A DNA stretch of 64,000 nt, from positions 49,252,758 to 49,316,757 of the forward strand of contig OX485805.1 of assembly GCA_950295325.1 (NCBI GenBank), given 5' to 3'. Shown one piece after another: positions 47,352-59,690 of the stretch. The notes beneath the pieces were generated by a model. The model had not been told where the DNA came from and made no database searches. It saw only the letters and a program-made list of their open reading frames with translations. Each line of letters starts with the position of its first letter. Positions within the stretch are counted from its first letter, which is position 1. The translations under genes and the position numbers were made by a program. Source of the DNA: Polytrichum commune (taxonomy: Eukaryota; Streptophyta; Polytrichopsida; Polytrichales; Polytrichaceae).

Positions 47352-47549
47352 CAATGAACGGGGAGAACGAGCTGCAAGTTACATATGAACCGGTTGAAGT
47401 TAAAAGACTTAAAGAAATTTACCCATCATTTTAGAATAATTTACAGAATATGCCTCAAATTAACAAAGAAAAACCAAAAGATCACAACATGTAACTAGTT
47501 GGACTATTAAGGATTTGACCAATTGTGCCCAAAAACCTCTCCTATCACG
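47352..47549 (+). mobile_element. hAT-type MITE, copy 5, diverged
   Basis: CAATGAACGGGGAGAACG to CTCTCCTATCAC with the family body (GAACCGGTTGAAGTTAAAAG, CATGTAACTAGTTGGACT). The flanks match only weakly, so the duplication is decayed. Confidence 0.7.
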
Positions 47550-50500
47550 AATCCTGACTCGTAAGGACGTGGCAGAATAATAAGTAAATTCCAAACTTGA
47601 TGGCAGTGACAGTTATACCTCGGATGATCAGAACTTTTAAGGCTAATACGTACAGTCACACCCAACACCTGATACTTTTAGAGACTAGCATGTTAGTTAA
47701 AATGTAACTGCCATCCCTTTGACTCTGGCTTTTGTCACTCCAACATTCTTGGGAAATCGTTACCTTGACTCACAGTCTCAGACACAACTTACAAGTACTG
47801 TATTAAAGTTCCCATGTTATGTATTTTGAATCCATGCAAACGCATGCAAAATGCTCATCTGCATGGCTCCTACAGCAATCAACGGAGAGAACTGTGAGCT
47901 CACTTGATCACTATATATGCTTACTTCTTTATCTTCGATTGGTGAATCATGGAAATGCTTCAATTATTTCCTTGAAATATTATTACTCAGAATATAATTT
48001 TCTTTGGAAATTTGTACAATTTGCTTCTTAGAAATTAGATTTTGAATAGGTAATTTGAGAGGAAATGAACCACTTGATCTGTAACTAGTACCCGGTTTTC
48101 CTTGCTTATTGTTTTGGATGTCATTTGCATACGCCATTGGGGAATTCTGATTCTAGTCAAGGGTGGTCCTTGGTTATGATTGATGTCATATACTAGCTTC
48201 GACCCCTTCTGTCCCGGCTTGTTGCACCTATACAAGTGAATTAATCTTCCAAAAAATTTGTCCATTTCGATTTCGCACTGTTGCACCTGTGCATATGATT
48301 TAATATATAGTGTAAACCCAACCCAATATGTCATGCAACCATTTGTCCATGTGCCTATATGCTCCCTATGCCTATGCATACATGCTATATGCATGTATGC
48401 CATGCCCATACTCCTAAATCCCCATGTCCCGCCATCATGCACCCTCCCTTCCATACAATGCATGCCCAAGTTTTTCCCACCTTACCCACCTTTTGGTGCA
48501 CTTGTAGTCCTTCCACCTTTTCATATTTGTTTCTCAATATTTGTTTTATCTCATGTTTGTTTTAAGAGGAGGAACTTTGACATGTGACCCTTTTCTTTAG
48601 GAAACCTTTTTGGGTTTTTTGGCAAGAGCGGTGGGAAATGGCAAAGCAATTGTCTCACCACCACCACCATTTCGTCTCTTGTATGTAGATATCTTGTACA
48701 AATTGTTAGGAAGAATGTCATGCCAATGTCTTTCATCATGTACATGCAACTATACTATAGGTAATGTATATGCCTTTGTTTTTTGTTTTTTTTAAAAAAA
48801 AATTTAATAAAATTTTAGACAGAAGGCTAACAAAGCCAAAATGCCTAATGAATGTCCACTTCCATTGAAAGGAATCAACCCCAGCTTGGTTTATTACTTG
48901 TTTTATTATGCCAAAGTACAACCAATTCGTCCTAGTTGATTGTGAGAGACCTTACATCCTTTATCATTTGAAGGTGGTTAACCATATGGTGGGCCTCCTT
49001 AACACGCTTGAGGAGTTCCGCATCGCCTTCAAACATGCATGTCTTCCTTTGTTTGCACTTTAATGGTCTTTGTCTTAAAAACAAAAAAAAACCAATCTTG
49101 TAATGAGGTATGGAGACACACCTAAATCGTCTATGATCTATAATGTCCAACTATCACAACCCTTGCTAGTGCCCCTTAACTATCTTGATCATTTGTCAAT
49201 TCTAGCAAGGTCATGAGCGCTAACCCTTAGTATTTCACCATGCGAATGGTTAGATCCCCATATCACGGACCTCTTTAGCACATAGGTAGGGGACCAACCC
49301 TCCTACACTTGCATTTGGGACTCTCCCCTTGATAGGTTACCAATGACTAGTTGTGGACTTCCATTCATGGAAATCCAATCTTTAGTTGATCATCGTGTTG
49401 CTAGAGAAACACTACAACAACCCGAACCATACTAGGCAACTATGGCCCCACGTTGGCCCAATACCCGTGGAAGCTGCACAATTTGGCCTCGGGTGGGTTT
49501 AGCCGATCATGCCGCCTCACCCATATAAGTCTAAGACTTTGGGCAAGGCCCTCTACCCCGTCATTAAGAAACCTTTTGTCTCTTAGACTCCTAAGAGTTG
49601 GGGCCAAGTAGACATTTTCCCTTAGCTGTTGGTGTTGGAAGCTGTGGTACAACTTTTTGGTCTCAGAATAGTCATTTTAGGATTTTGATAGGATGTGAAT
49701 TCATATCGACACTTGCAATGTGAAATGGACACTAAAGTAAGTTATTAGTGATCAATTATCCAAAATGAGCTAAGGGTGAGACATTTAGTTCATATGAAAC
49801 AGTTCCAAGAGGAAGAGTCTTTTGGGCAGGGCAATAGACATGTGACCAAGTCGAAGAGACTTATGAAATCTGGCCCCAAGAGGCAAGGAAGCTAGTTCAG
49901 GGGATATAGAGGAGAAGAGGGGGGGGGGAGAAGTTAGTTCCTCTCGAAAAGAGAGTCTCCCTCGTCTTGCAGTTTTTGAGCGAGTCTAACTTGGGTGTGA
50001 AGCCCTTTTAAATGTACATTTTACTCTACATAATATAAGCGTGAAGCTATTTTGTCAATTCTATGTGAGAAGATTGAATTTGTTGTGTGGGTATACGTTG
50101 TGAATTAATTGAGTCAGAGTATATTTCCTGGTTTCGGGAAGAATCCAGAGTGAAGTTGCGACGTCTTACTTCTGTGAAAGAAGTAAATTAATTGTCGTGT
50201 GATTTCAATGGTGAAAGTCTATCAGTCACCGGGTTTGAATGTGAAATTCCAACGTGACTGATTGGTAGTGGTCCTCTCGGGAAGGGAGAGACAATCTCTC
50301 TACAGTTGCTGGAGTCTACCTTGTTTAATTACTCTTGGCGTGAAGCCTATTGAAGATTGTAAATCGTGTCTTATGATTCACTCCCGGTAATGGAAATGTA
50401 AGTTCGCATTGTGAACTCATCATGTCGTCATCGGGTGAATGTGAAATTTGTCCCTTCAGTGTGTATTCGGCCATGAGAATTGATTGGATTAATCCCACTC

Positions 50501-51582
50501 TATCTGATGTGAATTCAGGGTAGAAGTTTGAGAAACATCCTGTCTTCTCTTTGGAAATTCCTATACAGGTGCAAGTTGAAATCAAACATCGGTGAAAGAA
50601 GTGAATTCTATTTACCTTTGTCTTGTGATTGTCTGAGGTGAAACTGTGCGAAGCAGTTTAACCATATTATATCCTTTGGGCTTATCTATGTGCATGAGTG
50701 GAATGAGGAATGTGAAATTCCGTGAGAGCCACTTTATGTCTTAATTCTGTAAATTTAATCAGGAGACTCCAAGCCAAATAAGTAAGTGTGTCTGGACGCC
50801 TGAGGTGATAAGTGTCTTAATTGAATGCAAGAACTTATTTCAGTGAGCAAACCCCCTTCCTTTCATGGTTGTGATGGTCGTGGTTAACTTACCGTGAATG
50901 ATTGAAGTCGAACTCTCGATCAGAATGAAAATCCAGTGTCGAAAACTCATCAGCCAAAGGGAAGAGAGTAGTGGAGATTACTCGAGATGAATTCAGTATA
51001 GAAGATATCTTGAAGTCGAATCCTTAGATAACATACTCATTTGATAACTAAGGTGCTATTTGAGTGAAGGAAAATACCTGTCCACACAAAGTTTGTCTGT
51101 AACTCCAAACGGATAACAACGTTATGTTTTCAGAGTAGAGATTCGTCGGTGGAAATCACTACTGAATTAAGTGTCGAGTGAGCAGGTGTAATGAGGCTCT
51201 GAAATTTTGCCGCGATGGAGTTTGCTAAGTGGTAGTAGCAATTATCACCTTGAGAGAGAGTGCGAAGATTGTTCTGTCGAAGCACTTTGTCTGATGCACG
51301 GAATCGGTGTAGTGATTACTCACCATAATGATGTGGATAAGCTCAAATGCATTCAAAGGAAGAAGTGTTGCTGTGATAAACTTGTCGCCAATTGCGAAGA
51401 GGGGGAACGAAAAGCGTAGATGTGGCCGATCGGAGAGGAAGTCGCGCGCGCGGGAGTGAAGACTGAAAAGGAAGGAGTCGCGGGAGAAGCGTGGGTATTT
51501 AACCCATATCGTTAGGGGGAGCACTCAAAGGCAAGCATAAAAGGAGGAGCAGCCTGCTCCTTAGCCGAGAACAAGACGCTGA
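47550..51582. other. Intergenic DNA, no gene recognised
   Basis: Contains a retroposon-like tail at about 48800-49080 (poly-T/A then AGACAGAAGGCTAACAAAG). An imperfect direct repeat at about 49930-50010 and 50270-50350 shares CCTCTCG...GAGAGAGTCT, TTGCAGTTTTTGAG/CAGTTGCTGGAG and GCGTGAAGCC. A long tract to 51560 is rich in GTGAA/GAAGT words and has no open frame over 100 codons. Confidence 0.5.
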
Positions 51583-51640
51583 CTTGGTTACTGGTTACTA
51601 GTTACTGGCTACTTGTTACTGGTTACTGGATACTAAGACT
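51583..51640. repeat. GGTTACT-type minisatellite
   Basis: Seven or so imperfect 8-bp units of the GGTTACT(G/A) type (GGTTACTGGTTACTAGTTAC...). Looser units and ACTATGG words follow to about 51730. Confidence 0.8.
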
Positions 51641-54539
51641 ATGGCCCTCTCTATGAGACGTGACTTGACACTGGTTACTTGTGATTGTTATTGGTGACTA
51701 GACTATGGCCGTGCCGTGCAGACTATGGTCCTACCGATTAGACTCTTACGGTCCCGGTCCGGTTCAGTTCGCTTCGCTTAGACTCGGTCACTAGGTTTCT
51801 GTCACACGTTAGACTTTTGTTAATTTTAATAATTTATTTTAATGCATTCAATTCCACTGAGATAGTGTTAAGTCTAAAACTGACTAAGGAAATAATTCAT
51901 TACTGTGGTCTATAACTAATTTAATTAAATCCATCACTTAACCATAGGAGGAGTCAATTGTGAACATAATATCCTTACTGACTGTGGTGTGGCCTTTCGA
52001 TACTTGGCTACTTTACTGAAGAGACTATGGTTCACCTCAAGGAGTTTTTGCCTTGGGTTTCTGAGACTATGGCGTACTCAAATGTCTATGGCTGAGCTGT
52101 GACTCCCTGAATTGCAAAACACATTATAAGAGTGATGTTACTGATGAGAGTGGGTTGTGAGGGAGTGACTGATCAATTGCATGTACTGCTGTGAGTGACC
52201 CTCAACCTTAATTAAATCAATCCTAAAACTCATTCTAGAAGTCTTTTTCCCTGTGTTTGTTGTCCTAAATACATCTTAATTCTCTTGTAATCTATCAATT
52301 AACTCAATGGTGATCCCTAGATGCAACACCTGACACTCATTTGGCCTTCCCTGTGTGGTTTTCTTAATTGGAACCCAATCTAAAAACCTATCTACAGAAG
52401 CCCCCAATAGCTTTAGACCATCATTACTTCTTGGTATGATATTATTTGATATTATCAAGAAACCACTCTATCAGTATGTAATCTTTGCGTAGATTCCGAT
52501 GGACCCCTTATTTTTCCCATTCAAGCAAGTATTGAGGAAGTTATGGCTATTCAAACCTAGGCAGTCCCGGGCGCCACTCCCAGGTCACTGTTGTCCTAGG
52601 GCGTCGTTCCTAGGTAGCGCCCCATTCAAATTGCCATATCTCCTAGCTCACACTTTTTGTTAATTTAATTAAGTGTTCTTGAGCATTCTAGAATCAAGAT
52701 GCTTTAAGCTACTCAAAGCTCATGGCCTTACCCTCATGACTCCTAGTCTCCGTGGGTGGGAGGCGTTCCCAACATTTGGGGCCTTCACCCACAGTAGGAT
52801 CACTTGGGCCCTCCCACCAATGGCGCCACAAGTCCTGGGTGTCCCTCTTGTGCCCATGGTGTTTTGGGCACTTCTCATGGACAGTTGCGCGACACCAACC
52901 CACCTATTGAACTTTTACTAGTAAAAATCAAACTTCTGAGTAAGACCTTATTGCATTGCGTAACTCCAAATAGTAACATGCACTAATTGAGATAATCAGT
53001 TTAGAGTTTATTGGGTCAATTGTTGCGCCTAGCTTAAGCATGGTGAACTCACCCTTATTGGTCCTAACATTGCCACCCATGCCTCCTAACAAAGTGGGTA
53101 ATCAAAGGGTTTGATGGTGGTGTCTCTAAAGTTGCACCTTCTAATTAGTGCAGTGGACGGACAGAGCCAATAAGTGGCATGTGGGGCCGTGGTGGATAAT
53201 TCTTAAGAAACAATTTCCTATCCAAAGGCCTGACATATGGAATAGGAATAGCAAGGTTTGAAATAACATTCTTGAATATGTTATCAATCTACTACCTAGT
53301 GATTGGTTTTACATCTTGTTCTCCTACCTATGATGGCTTTGTAATTTAGATTTTGGATATAACAAAACCTAGGGAAACTCTTAGGGAGACTTAAAAGGTG
53401 TTTTGTGTGTCATCTAGGTGTTTCAAATAAATTTAATTGGGACAAACATAAAGTTATTTAAGGTTATTTGGGATTTAGGTTGATAATCCATTCATTTATT
53501 CAAACAAAAGGTTATGGGATATCTCTTAATCTTAGTACATGCATTTGTGATTACTAGACACATCACTTTATTTACCTAGTCAATAGCTTGGCAGTGGATT
53601 CATTCGACTTGGACCTTGTGTGGTGGGCAAAGATAAGCACACCATATAATTGCATAAAATAACCCATTTTAGTATCTTTCCCAAAAGCCAAGGGCACTTT
53701 GGTGTAGCCAATTGTCTTAGATTAATTAATCATTTTTTATGTGATTTGAAATGTTGGTATAGGTACTCACTCAGGATGAATAGTGTTTCCTCGGTTAATC
53801 TTTTATCATGTATGAGTTTATTGTCCAACTATAGTCTTTTGTTGAGTTACAACCACAACTTCCATGCTTGTCCCAAAGATCACTATAATCCAACACATCA
53901 TCAAAGTTAGAAGACCATGAACTTCTTCTTTGGAGTACACTCTTGGTTCTTAGGTGTAAACTATAATTTTTCCTTCTGAATTTAATATTTCAACTAAGCA
54001 AATGTAACATTTATTTCCTATGATTTAGATTATCCATGTTTTAGAAGTAACTACCCATTCAAAGTAAATAAATCTCATCAGTATGGAAGAACAATTTAGA
54101 AACATCTAATATTACATATTAAAGTTTCAAACCTTAGCTCTTAAGCACTTAGTTCACTTGAAGTGCCATTATTAGTCATACTCTCCAAGTTTTCATTTTG
54201 TTCAGTTATCATTTCCCCTTGGTTGCGTGACACAATTTTGGTACACCTTATAATGGTTGTACCCGCCTACCCTTTCTCATATCCTTGCCTTGGATGATCT
54301 AGGACCCCATGTAGCAACTCCAAATCGAGGTGGTTTAGGGTGGTTAAAGTGGGTAGAATTTAAAGAAGCCTCAAAGAAAAAAACGTTTGACCTCTACCCA
54401 AAGAGAAGTGATTCTATTCATGTCAACCCACAAAGATTAAAATGGGCATGTGGTGAAGGATTTTTGACTCACACTTAACCATTGGATGCAATTTTTTGCA
54501 ACGTAAGAACCCTCTTCCTAAAACCATTCATGTTAACTG
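51641..54539. other. Intergenic DNA, no gene recognised
   Basis: A GC-richer patch at 52540-52900 (CCTAGG and GCGCC words) has no supported product. The remainder is AT-rich without repeats I can pair. Confidence 0.5.
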
Positions 54540-56870
54540 GCTTGAGATGCTTATGCCTTCACTCAAGCTCAAATGAGGAAATGTTTGGGATAAAATGAGG
54601 AGTAAGAAGAGAGGGGCCTTCATCTAGTCCCTGTGGCATAAGGTAGTGGCCATTAACTCTTGGAGAGCTAGGTTCATTATCGAGATTGATGAAAAATGCC
54701 TCATGTTTGCATTTGACATCTTGAGATCATTGCACACAAGTTTTGAGATTGTAGAATTCTGAGGATAGCCTCATACTTTACCTTTGGCATCATGGTAAGT
54801 CCATGAAAGATCACAAGGAAGGTCCAAGTGGAGAGCCTTTCGCTAGTAACATAGTTTTTTTGGAAAAAAACACCTGACCTCTCTTAGCAAAGTACTCTAG
54901 AATTTGGCTCCTTCTTAGAGGCATTAAATACGTAATTACATTGTGGACCATTTGGATTGAGAGGGAATGATCTTGCCTTCAACAACAATAGAAACCTAGT
55001 AAGGTGATGCAAACAATCATAATAGTAAGGTCTTCTTGACCACTCTTGATTGCATGGGGAGGTCACTCAGTAGGGTTTTTGTGTACCACGTGCGGCGGAG
55101 GGGTATTTGTTTAGGGGCTATTTACCTCCAAGGCACGAATTAAAAGCTCCCTATAATTACATAATATTCTAAAATGGCCTATTTTTTGTACCCTACCATT
55201 ACTTATAATGCCATGTCATTGAAATTTTTTGTAGTCTATATTCCTTTTAATTAAAAAAACTGAATTTAAGAATGTATGCAATGCAAAAGTGATGGGAAAA
55301 GCATGGCAACAAAAAAATATAAAAATTACGTACCATTGTAAAAATCAAGTACAAAAACTTAAAGTGAAAATACAAAAAAAAGACTTAGGATGAAACACAA
55401 CATGATTGAGTATGTGTTTACAAACACAACAAGATTGTGTGTGTGTTCACAAACACAACACCCGCTCCATAAAAATCCTTTATTCAAAATCACTTTACAT
55501 GCTAGTGAAGACCAAAACCATATAGTGTGAAACACTTTAAGCTTGGTCATGAATCTTATATAGTTCGTTCTGTCACAAACTTGGACAGTTGCTCTGAATC
55601 ATTCCTATCAAGAGTGTACACCTCATTTGTAGAATTGTAGCTCATGGTTATCATAGATATAATGCAATCTAACGGAGAGAGAGAGAAAGAGAGGAAATTG
55701 CAACAGGTGCTCCCCAAGCAGGCGGAAGAGAAAGGAGAGGGACTGATGAGAGGGAGGGCCGGGGCGTCAGTGATTGAAGGGCCAAAAAACGCAAACTCAA
55801 GTATTGAAGGTAATCACTACTCTCCTTTACAAAAGTGGGAGGGTGAGGCAAGCAAGCTTTCGCATCATAAAATTCAGCCTAGTGAAAATATCGACACAAG
55901 ATTGGAGAATAGGAGGACAACAAGCAACGTGATATTGGTACTCTCTGCCTGCGCTATGCTTATATAGTTCCTGCAAAGCTTGGGAGCAAAAACTGACTAA
56001 CAATCAGAATAACCACGACACTCAATGATCACTAATCTCTGTGGATCGTTTTAGACCTGCTCTTCAAGGTTTCCGCATCAGATCACACAGCCTGGCTAAA
56101 AAACTCTACACAAGATTGGAGAAGAGGATGACGACAAGCAATCCTAAACCCTAAACACAACGGTGAGGCTCAAATGTTGTGCACAAACGGGCGCCCTACA
56201 ATCGGGTTGAAGAGTTTCAAAAGAGAAGGGGAGAAAAACCACCAAGAGAAGCCGGGCATAGAGTTAGGCTTCCAATTTCATCCATTTTTGGATGAATGAT
56301 GAGTATTTTTTCATCCATCCCTCGTGAGGCATGCGTACGAAATTGATTCTACTAAACATACATCCTAAGATCCTTATTTTTAGCCCCTATATTATTTTTA
56401 CTAAAAGGGAATGGCCCATATTTTATACCTATTTATTTTACTTGTAATGGGCTTATGTACTTTTAATGGTCCCTTCATTATTTGGAATTCTTTTATAATT
56501 TTTATGTCAAATGATTTTAATCCTCCCTATATTATGCCGCACGTCGTTTTTAAAATGCACTAAGTGACCTCCCCGTGCTTGATTGCATGGGAAAAACTCT
56601 CAAAGACTTGAAGAGGAAGGCCATTTGTGACAATGTCCATGTCAAGTTTGATGCTAAGTGAGGTGGCAACATCCTCTACCATAGGTTGAATTCCAAAATC
56701 ATGTGGAATTATAGTTCGCCTAATAATGGTTTGGTTAATCATGCTTTAAGGTTGTTCACCCTTCTTGGGGTTTTGTGGTTCCACCAAGTTCACCCAAGAA
56801 AGTTTCCCTACTATCTTTTTGGGTCATAGTGACCTTATATGTTTGTTCGCAATGAGATAATCTCACGGAA
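54540..56870 (+). mobile_element. LINE 3' end split by a 1.5-kb hAT-like element
   Basis: The LINE tail before the insertion (54900-55052: TTGTGGACCATTTGGATTGA, TTCAACAACAATAGAAACC) continues after it (56586: GGGAAAAACTCTCAAAGACT, then GTTCACCCAAGAAAGTTTCC and TTCGCAATGAGATAA). Many stops show it is old. Confidence 0.7.
55053..56577. mobile_element. hAT-like non-autonomous element, 1,525 bp, same family as 21254-21652
   Basis: Ends CATGGGGAGGTCACT and AGTGACCTCCCCGTG, then ACCACGTGCGGC in the left arm and GCCGCACGT in the right. The 8-bp duplication CTTGATTG is perfect (55045-55052, 56578-56585). The AT-rich sub-terminal arms are inverted relatives (TTTTGTACCCTACCATTACT against AATGGGCTTATGTACTTTTA). 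The middle (about 55640-56260) is different DNA with a 107-codon frame at 55644-55967 of no recognised family. No transposase was seen. Confidence 0.85.
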
Positions 56871-57482
56871 TGTCAAGTTCTTGCTTGTTGACTTAGTAGG
56901 TCATGCATAGCTATAAACGTACTCTTCTTGCTTAAAGTTGCTTTGGGGTTTCATAAGGGGTTGTGAGGGGTACCCTTTAAAGTAGCTGGATAGAAACGAT
57001 AAGTGCTCCATGTATGATCGATGTTAGTGTGGAAAAATTCCTATAAATTACAACTTTGAGTGACACACTATATTTGGCTAGATTAGTTATAGAACCAATA
57101 TCACACACCGTTTAAACTAATGGTTTTCATTTCCCATACATTACCAAGGCCAGGAATACCAAATGCTCATTAGAGTTCTGGTCCACATACTATTTGGCAT
57201 CCTATATCTATGAGGGTTTCCCACTAAATTTTGTAAAAGCAGGATGTAAGTGATAATAGTGGGTTCATGTTGAAGAGTTCTATTGCCTACACCTGCACCT
57301 ACAATGGACCAGGTGCCAAACATGACTATGTGTCAACAACTGTGACTTCTTTTTTGTAACAAATGAAATAACTTAGTTTAATTGCCAATTGATTACCAAA
57401 TCACATACAAGACTAGTGTGCTTTGACTAAGTTGATCTCACCTCAAAGTGCACTATTATGTCAAAAAGCGGACATTCCAATG

Positions 57483-58010
57483 GCCGCTTCACACTATAAT
57501 GGCCATCCAAGTCGAGAGGCCATGGGATTGAATGGCCAAACTTTGTTGAGTCCAAAGAAATGGGTTGAAAATAGTCAAAAAAATATAGGAATTGGAGCCT
57601 TCGACCATGCACAGTGTGAAGCCTCCAAAGGTCAAGCTCAAAGTTCAAACCTTTGGCTATGCTCTCACGGCCTCTCGACTTGGACATGCACAGTGTGAAG
57701 CCTCCAAAGGCCAAGCCCAAAGTTCAAAAGAAGAAGGAGCCATCCCACTTTATTCCTTGCCCAAAGCAACCCCTCCATTCTAACAACCAAGATCTTGTCA
57801 ATGTTTATTTTTTAATGAAAAAAATTTGATGGCCTCTCGACCATAGTTTGGGTTCCCACTCCTATCCAACCCAAACTTCCGTCGAGAGTCCGTCGCCTTG
57901 GTCAAAAAGTACTGCCACGTAGGCGTTTTGAACTGCGACAACCTTTGGACTTTGGCTCTAGTGTGAAGAGTCGAGAGGCCGAATTCTCGGTTTCTTGCAA
58001 TCCAACCGTC
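57483..58010. repeat. Dispersed repeat, copy 2 (first copy at 331-830)
   Basis: The left terminus GCTTCACACTATAATGGCC is intact. The right end stops at TTTCTTGCAATCC and lacks the terminal part present in copy 1. It contains an internal duplication of GCACAGTGTGAAGCCTCCAA (about 57610 and 57688). Confidence 0.75.
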
Positions 58011-58699
58011 CGCTTTTGATTAAAAATTACACAAAACTTTGTGCAAATTGTCACGTATCACATATAAACACACCCCTGGACCTCCTTTACATATTAGATA
58101 ACCATCAAAAGGAGAATGGATGACTCATCCACCTCCTCAAACCGGTTACTGGTCATAACCAATCAGCTCATGGACAAGACCTTGGAATTATGGATGATAT
58201 GACGCCCACATGGATGAAAGAGCAGGACGAGTTCTGTCAACCCTTCCGCTGTTGGATGAGCGAGCGGTTATTAATAAAATGGGCTAATGGTGGGGCTGGC
58301 CAACATGATTCACTAACGGTGCCATGTGCATGATCGTGCCTTGCAATAAAGAAGCGGAGTCGACATTAAGCAGGCAACGAGCCAAGTGTAAGAAACTCTT
58401 GAAGTTCGCACGGAAAGGTGTGGGTTTGGGGCCTCCATCGCTTGCTTTACTCCGTCGTGTGCCTTTTGAGAGAGCCTAGAGAGATTCTCTTGTTCGCTAA
58501 AGGTTGGTGGATGCGTCTGCGTGGAAATTGTGTTGGACCTAGCTACTCCCGAGTCCCTGTGTACAAACTAACAGCGATGGATTACTGCTCACAAGCGGTT
58601 CCAAGTTTGACCCAGCGCTGACGACGATCTCTAAACTCGACGATTCCAAGTTCGTTTACGAAGGCTTGGAGTAACTCGGTATTTATGTTCAAGTAAGTT

Positions 58700-59690
58700 T
58701 TGTTCTGGAAGCCCTCAGGGTGAGGAGGTTGCATCCGAAACACAAACGGAGTCCTCCATGGAGGAGCTGTTGTGTTTCTGAACTCGAGTTCCATGCTAAG
58801 TTCGTACTCTCAGACTTGGAGTGAGGTGTTCATGTGAGTAATTTTTAATTTGTTCTTGAAGCCCTCAGGCTGAGGAGGTTGCATCGATCACAAGCGTCCT
58901 CCATGGAGGTGTTTCTGAACTCCAGAATGCTAAGCTCGTAGACTTAGGCTTGGAGTTAAGGTATTCGTGTGAGTAAGTTTGTTCTCAATGCCCTCAGGGT
59001 GAGGAGGTTGATTCGGTCACAAACTTCCTCCATGGAGGAGGTGCTATGTTTATGAACTCGAGAATGATAAGTTTCGTATAGTGCCTAGATTTGGAGTAAG
59101 GTATTCATGTGAGGAAGTTTGTTCTCGAATCCCTCAGGAGGAGGAGGTAACAACAATCACACACCTCCTGCACGGAGAAGCTGCTGTGTGGCTGAACTCC
59201 ACAATCATAAGTTTGTATATTGAGGCTTGGAGAAAGGTATTCATGTGAGTATGTTTGTTCTGGAATCCCTCAGAGTGAGGAGGTTTCATCGTCACAAACC
59301 TCCTCCATGGAGGAGCTGGTGTGTTTCTAAACTCCCGAAAATGAGCCTAAGTTCGTATCCTTCAGACTTGGAGTAAGGTATGGATGTTGAGTAGGTTTGT
59401 TCTCGCGTTGCTGTTTCACTTATCTCACCAAAAAAACAAAAAAAGAATCTCAAAACCCTCAGGGTACAGAGGTTGCATGGATCACAAACCCCCTCCATGG
59501 AGGAGTTCCTGAGTTTGCATACTTAGACTTAGAATAACGTATGGATGTAAGTAAGTTTGTTCTCCAACTGTTGCATTTGTCTTGGAAAAATAAGAATACA
59601 ATAAAAAGATGTTCTAGAGGCCCTCATGGTGAGGAGGTTGCATCGATTACGAACCTCCTCCATGGAGGAACTTCTGTGTAATTCCCATTA
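58700..59690 (+). repeat. Degenerate tandem array in the F-box leader, seven units plus one outlier
   Basis: Units start at CCCTCAG/CCCTCAT near 58712, 58862, 58991, 59131, 59267, 59456 and 59621, with an eighth at 60118 (spacing 129-189 bp in the array). Each has GAGGAGGTTGCATC, then a spacer, then CCTCCATGGAGGAG, so the RNA could form a short hairpin (AGGAGG against CCTCCT) and carries a CCTCCATGGAGG palindrome. Most units are preceded by a TGTGAGTAAGTTTGTTCT donor-like word. None has a continuous reading frame. Confidence 0.8.

Noticed and set aside
52540-52990. GC-rich patch as a gene
   Set aside because: Frames on both strands are short and mutually overlapping without splice signals or motifs.
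55644-55967. 107-codon frame inside the hAT-like element as a transposase
   Set aside because: Too short, with no DDE, BED or dimerisation motifs; kept only as possible captured sequence.
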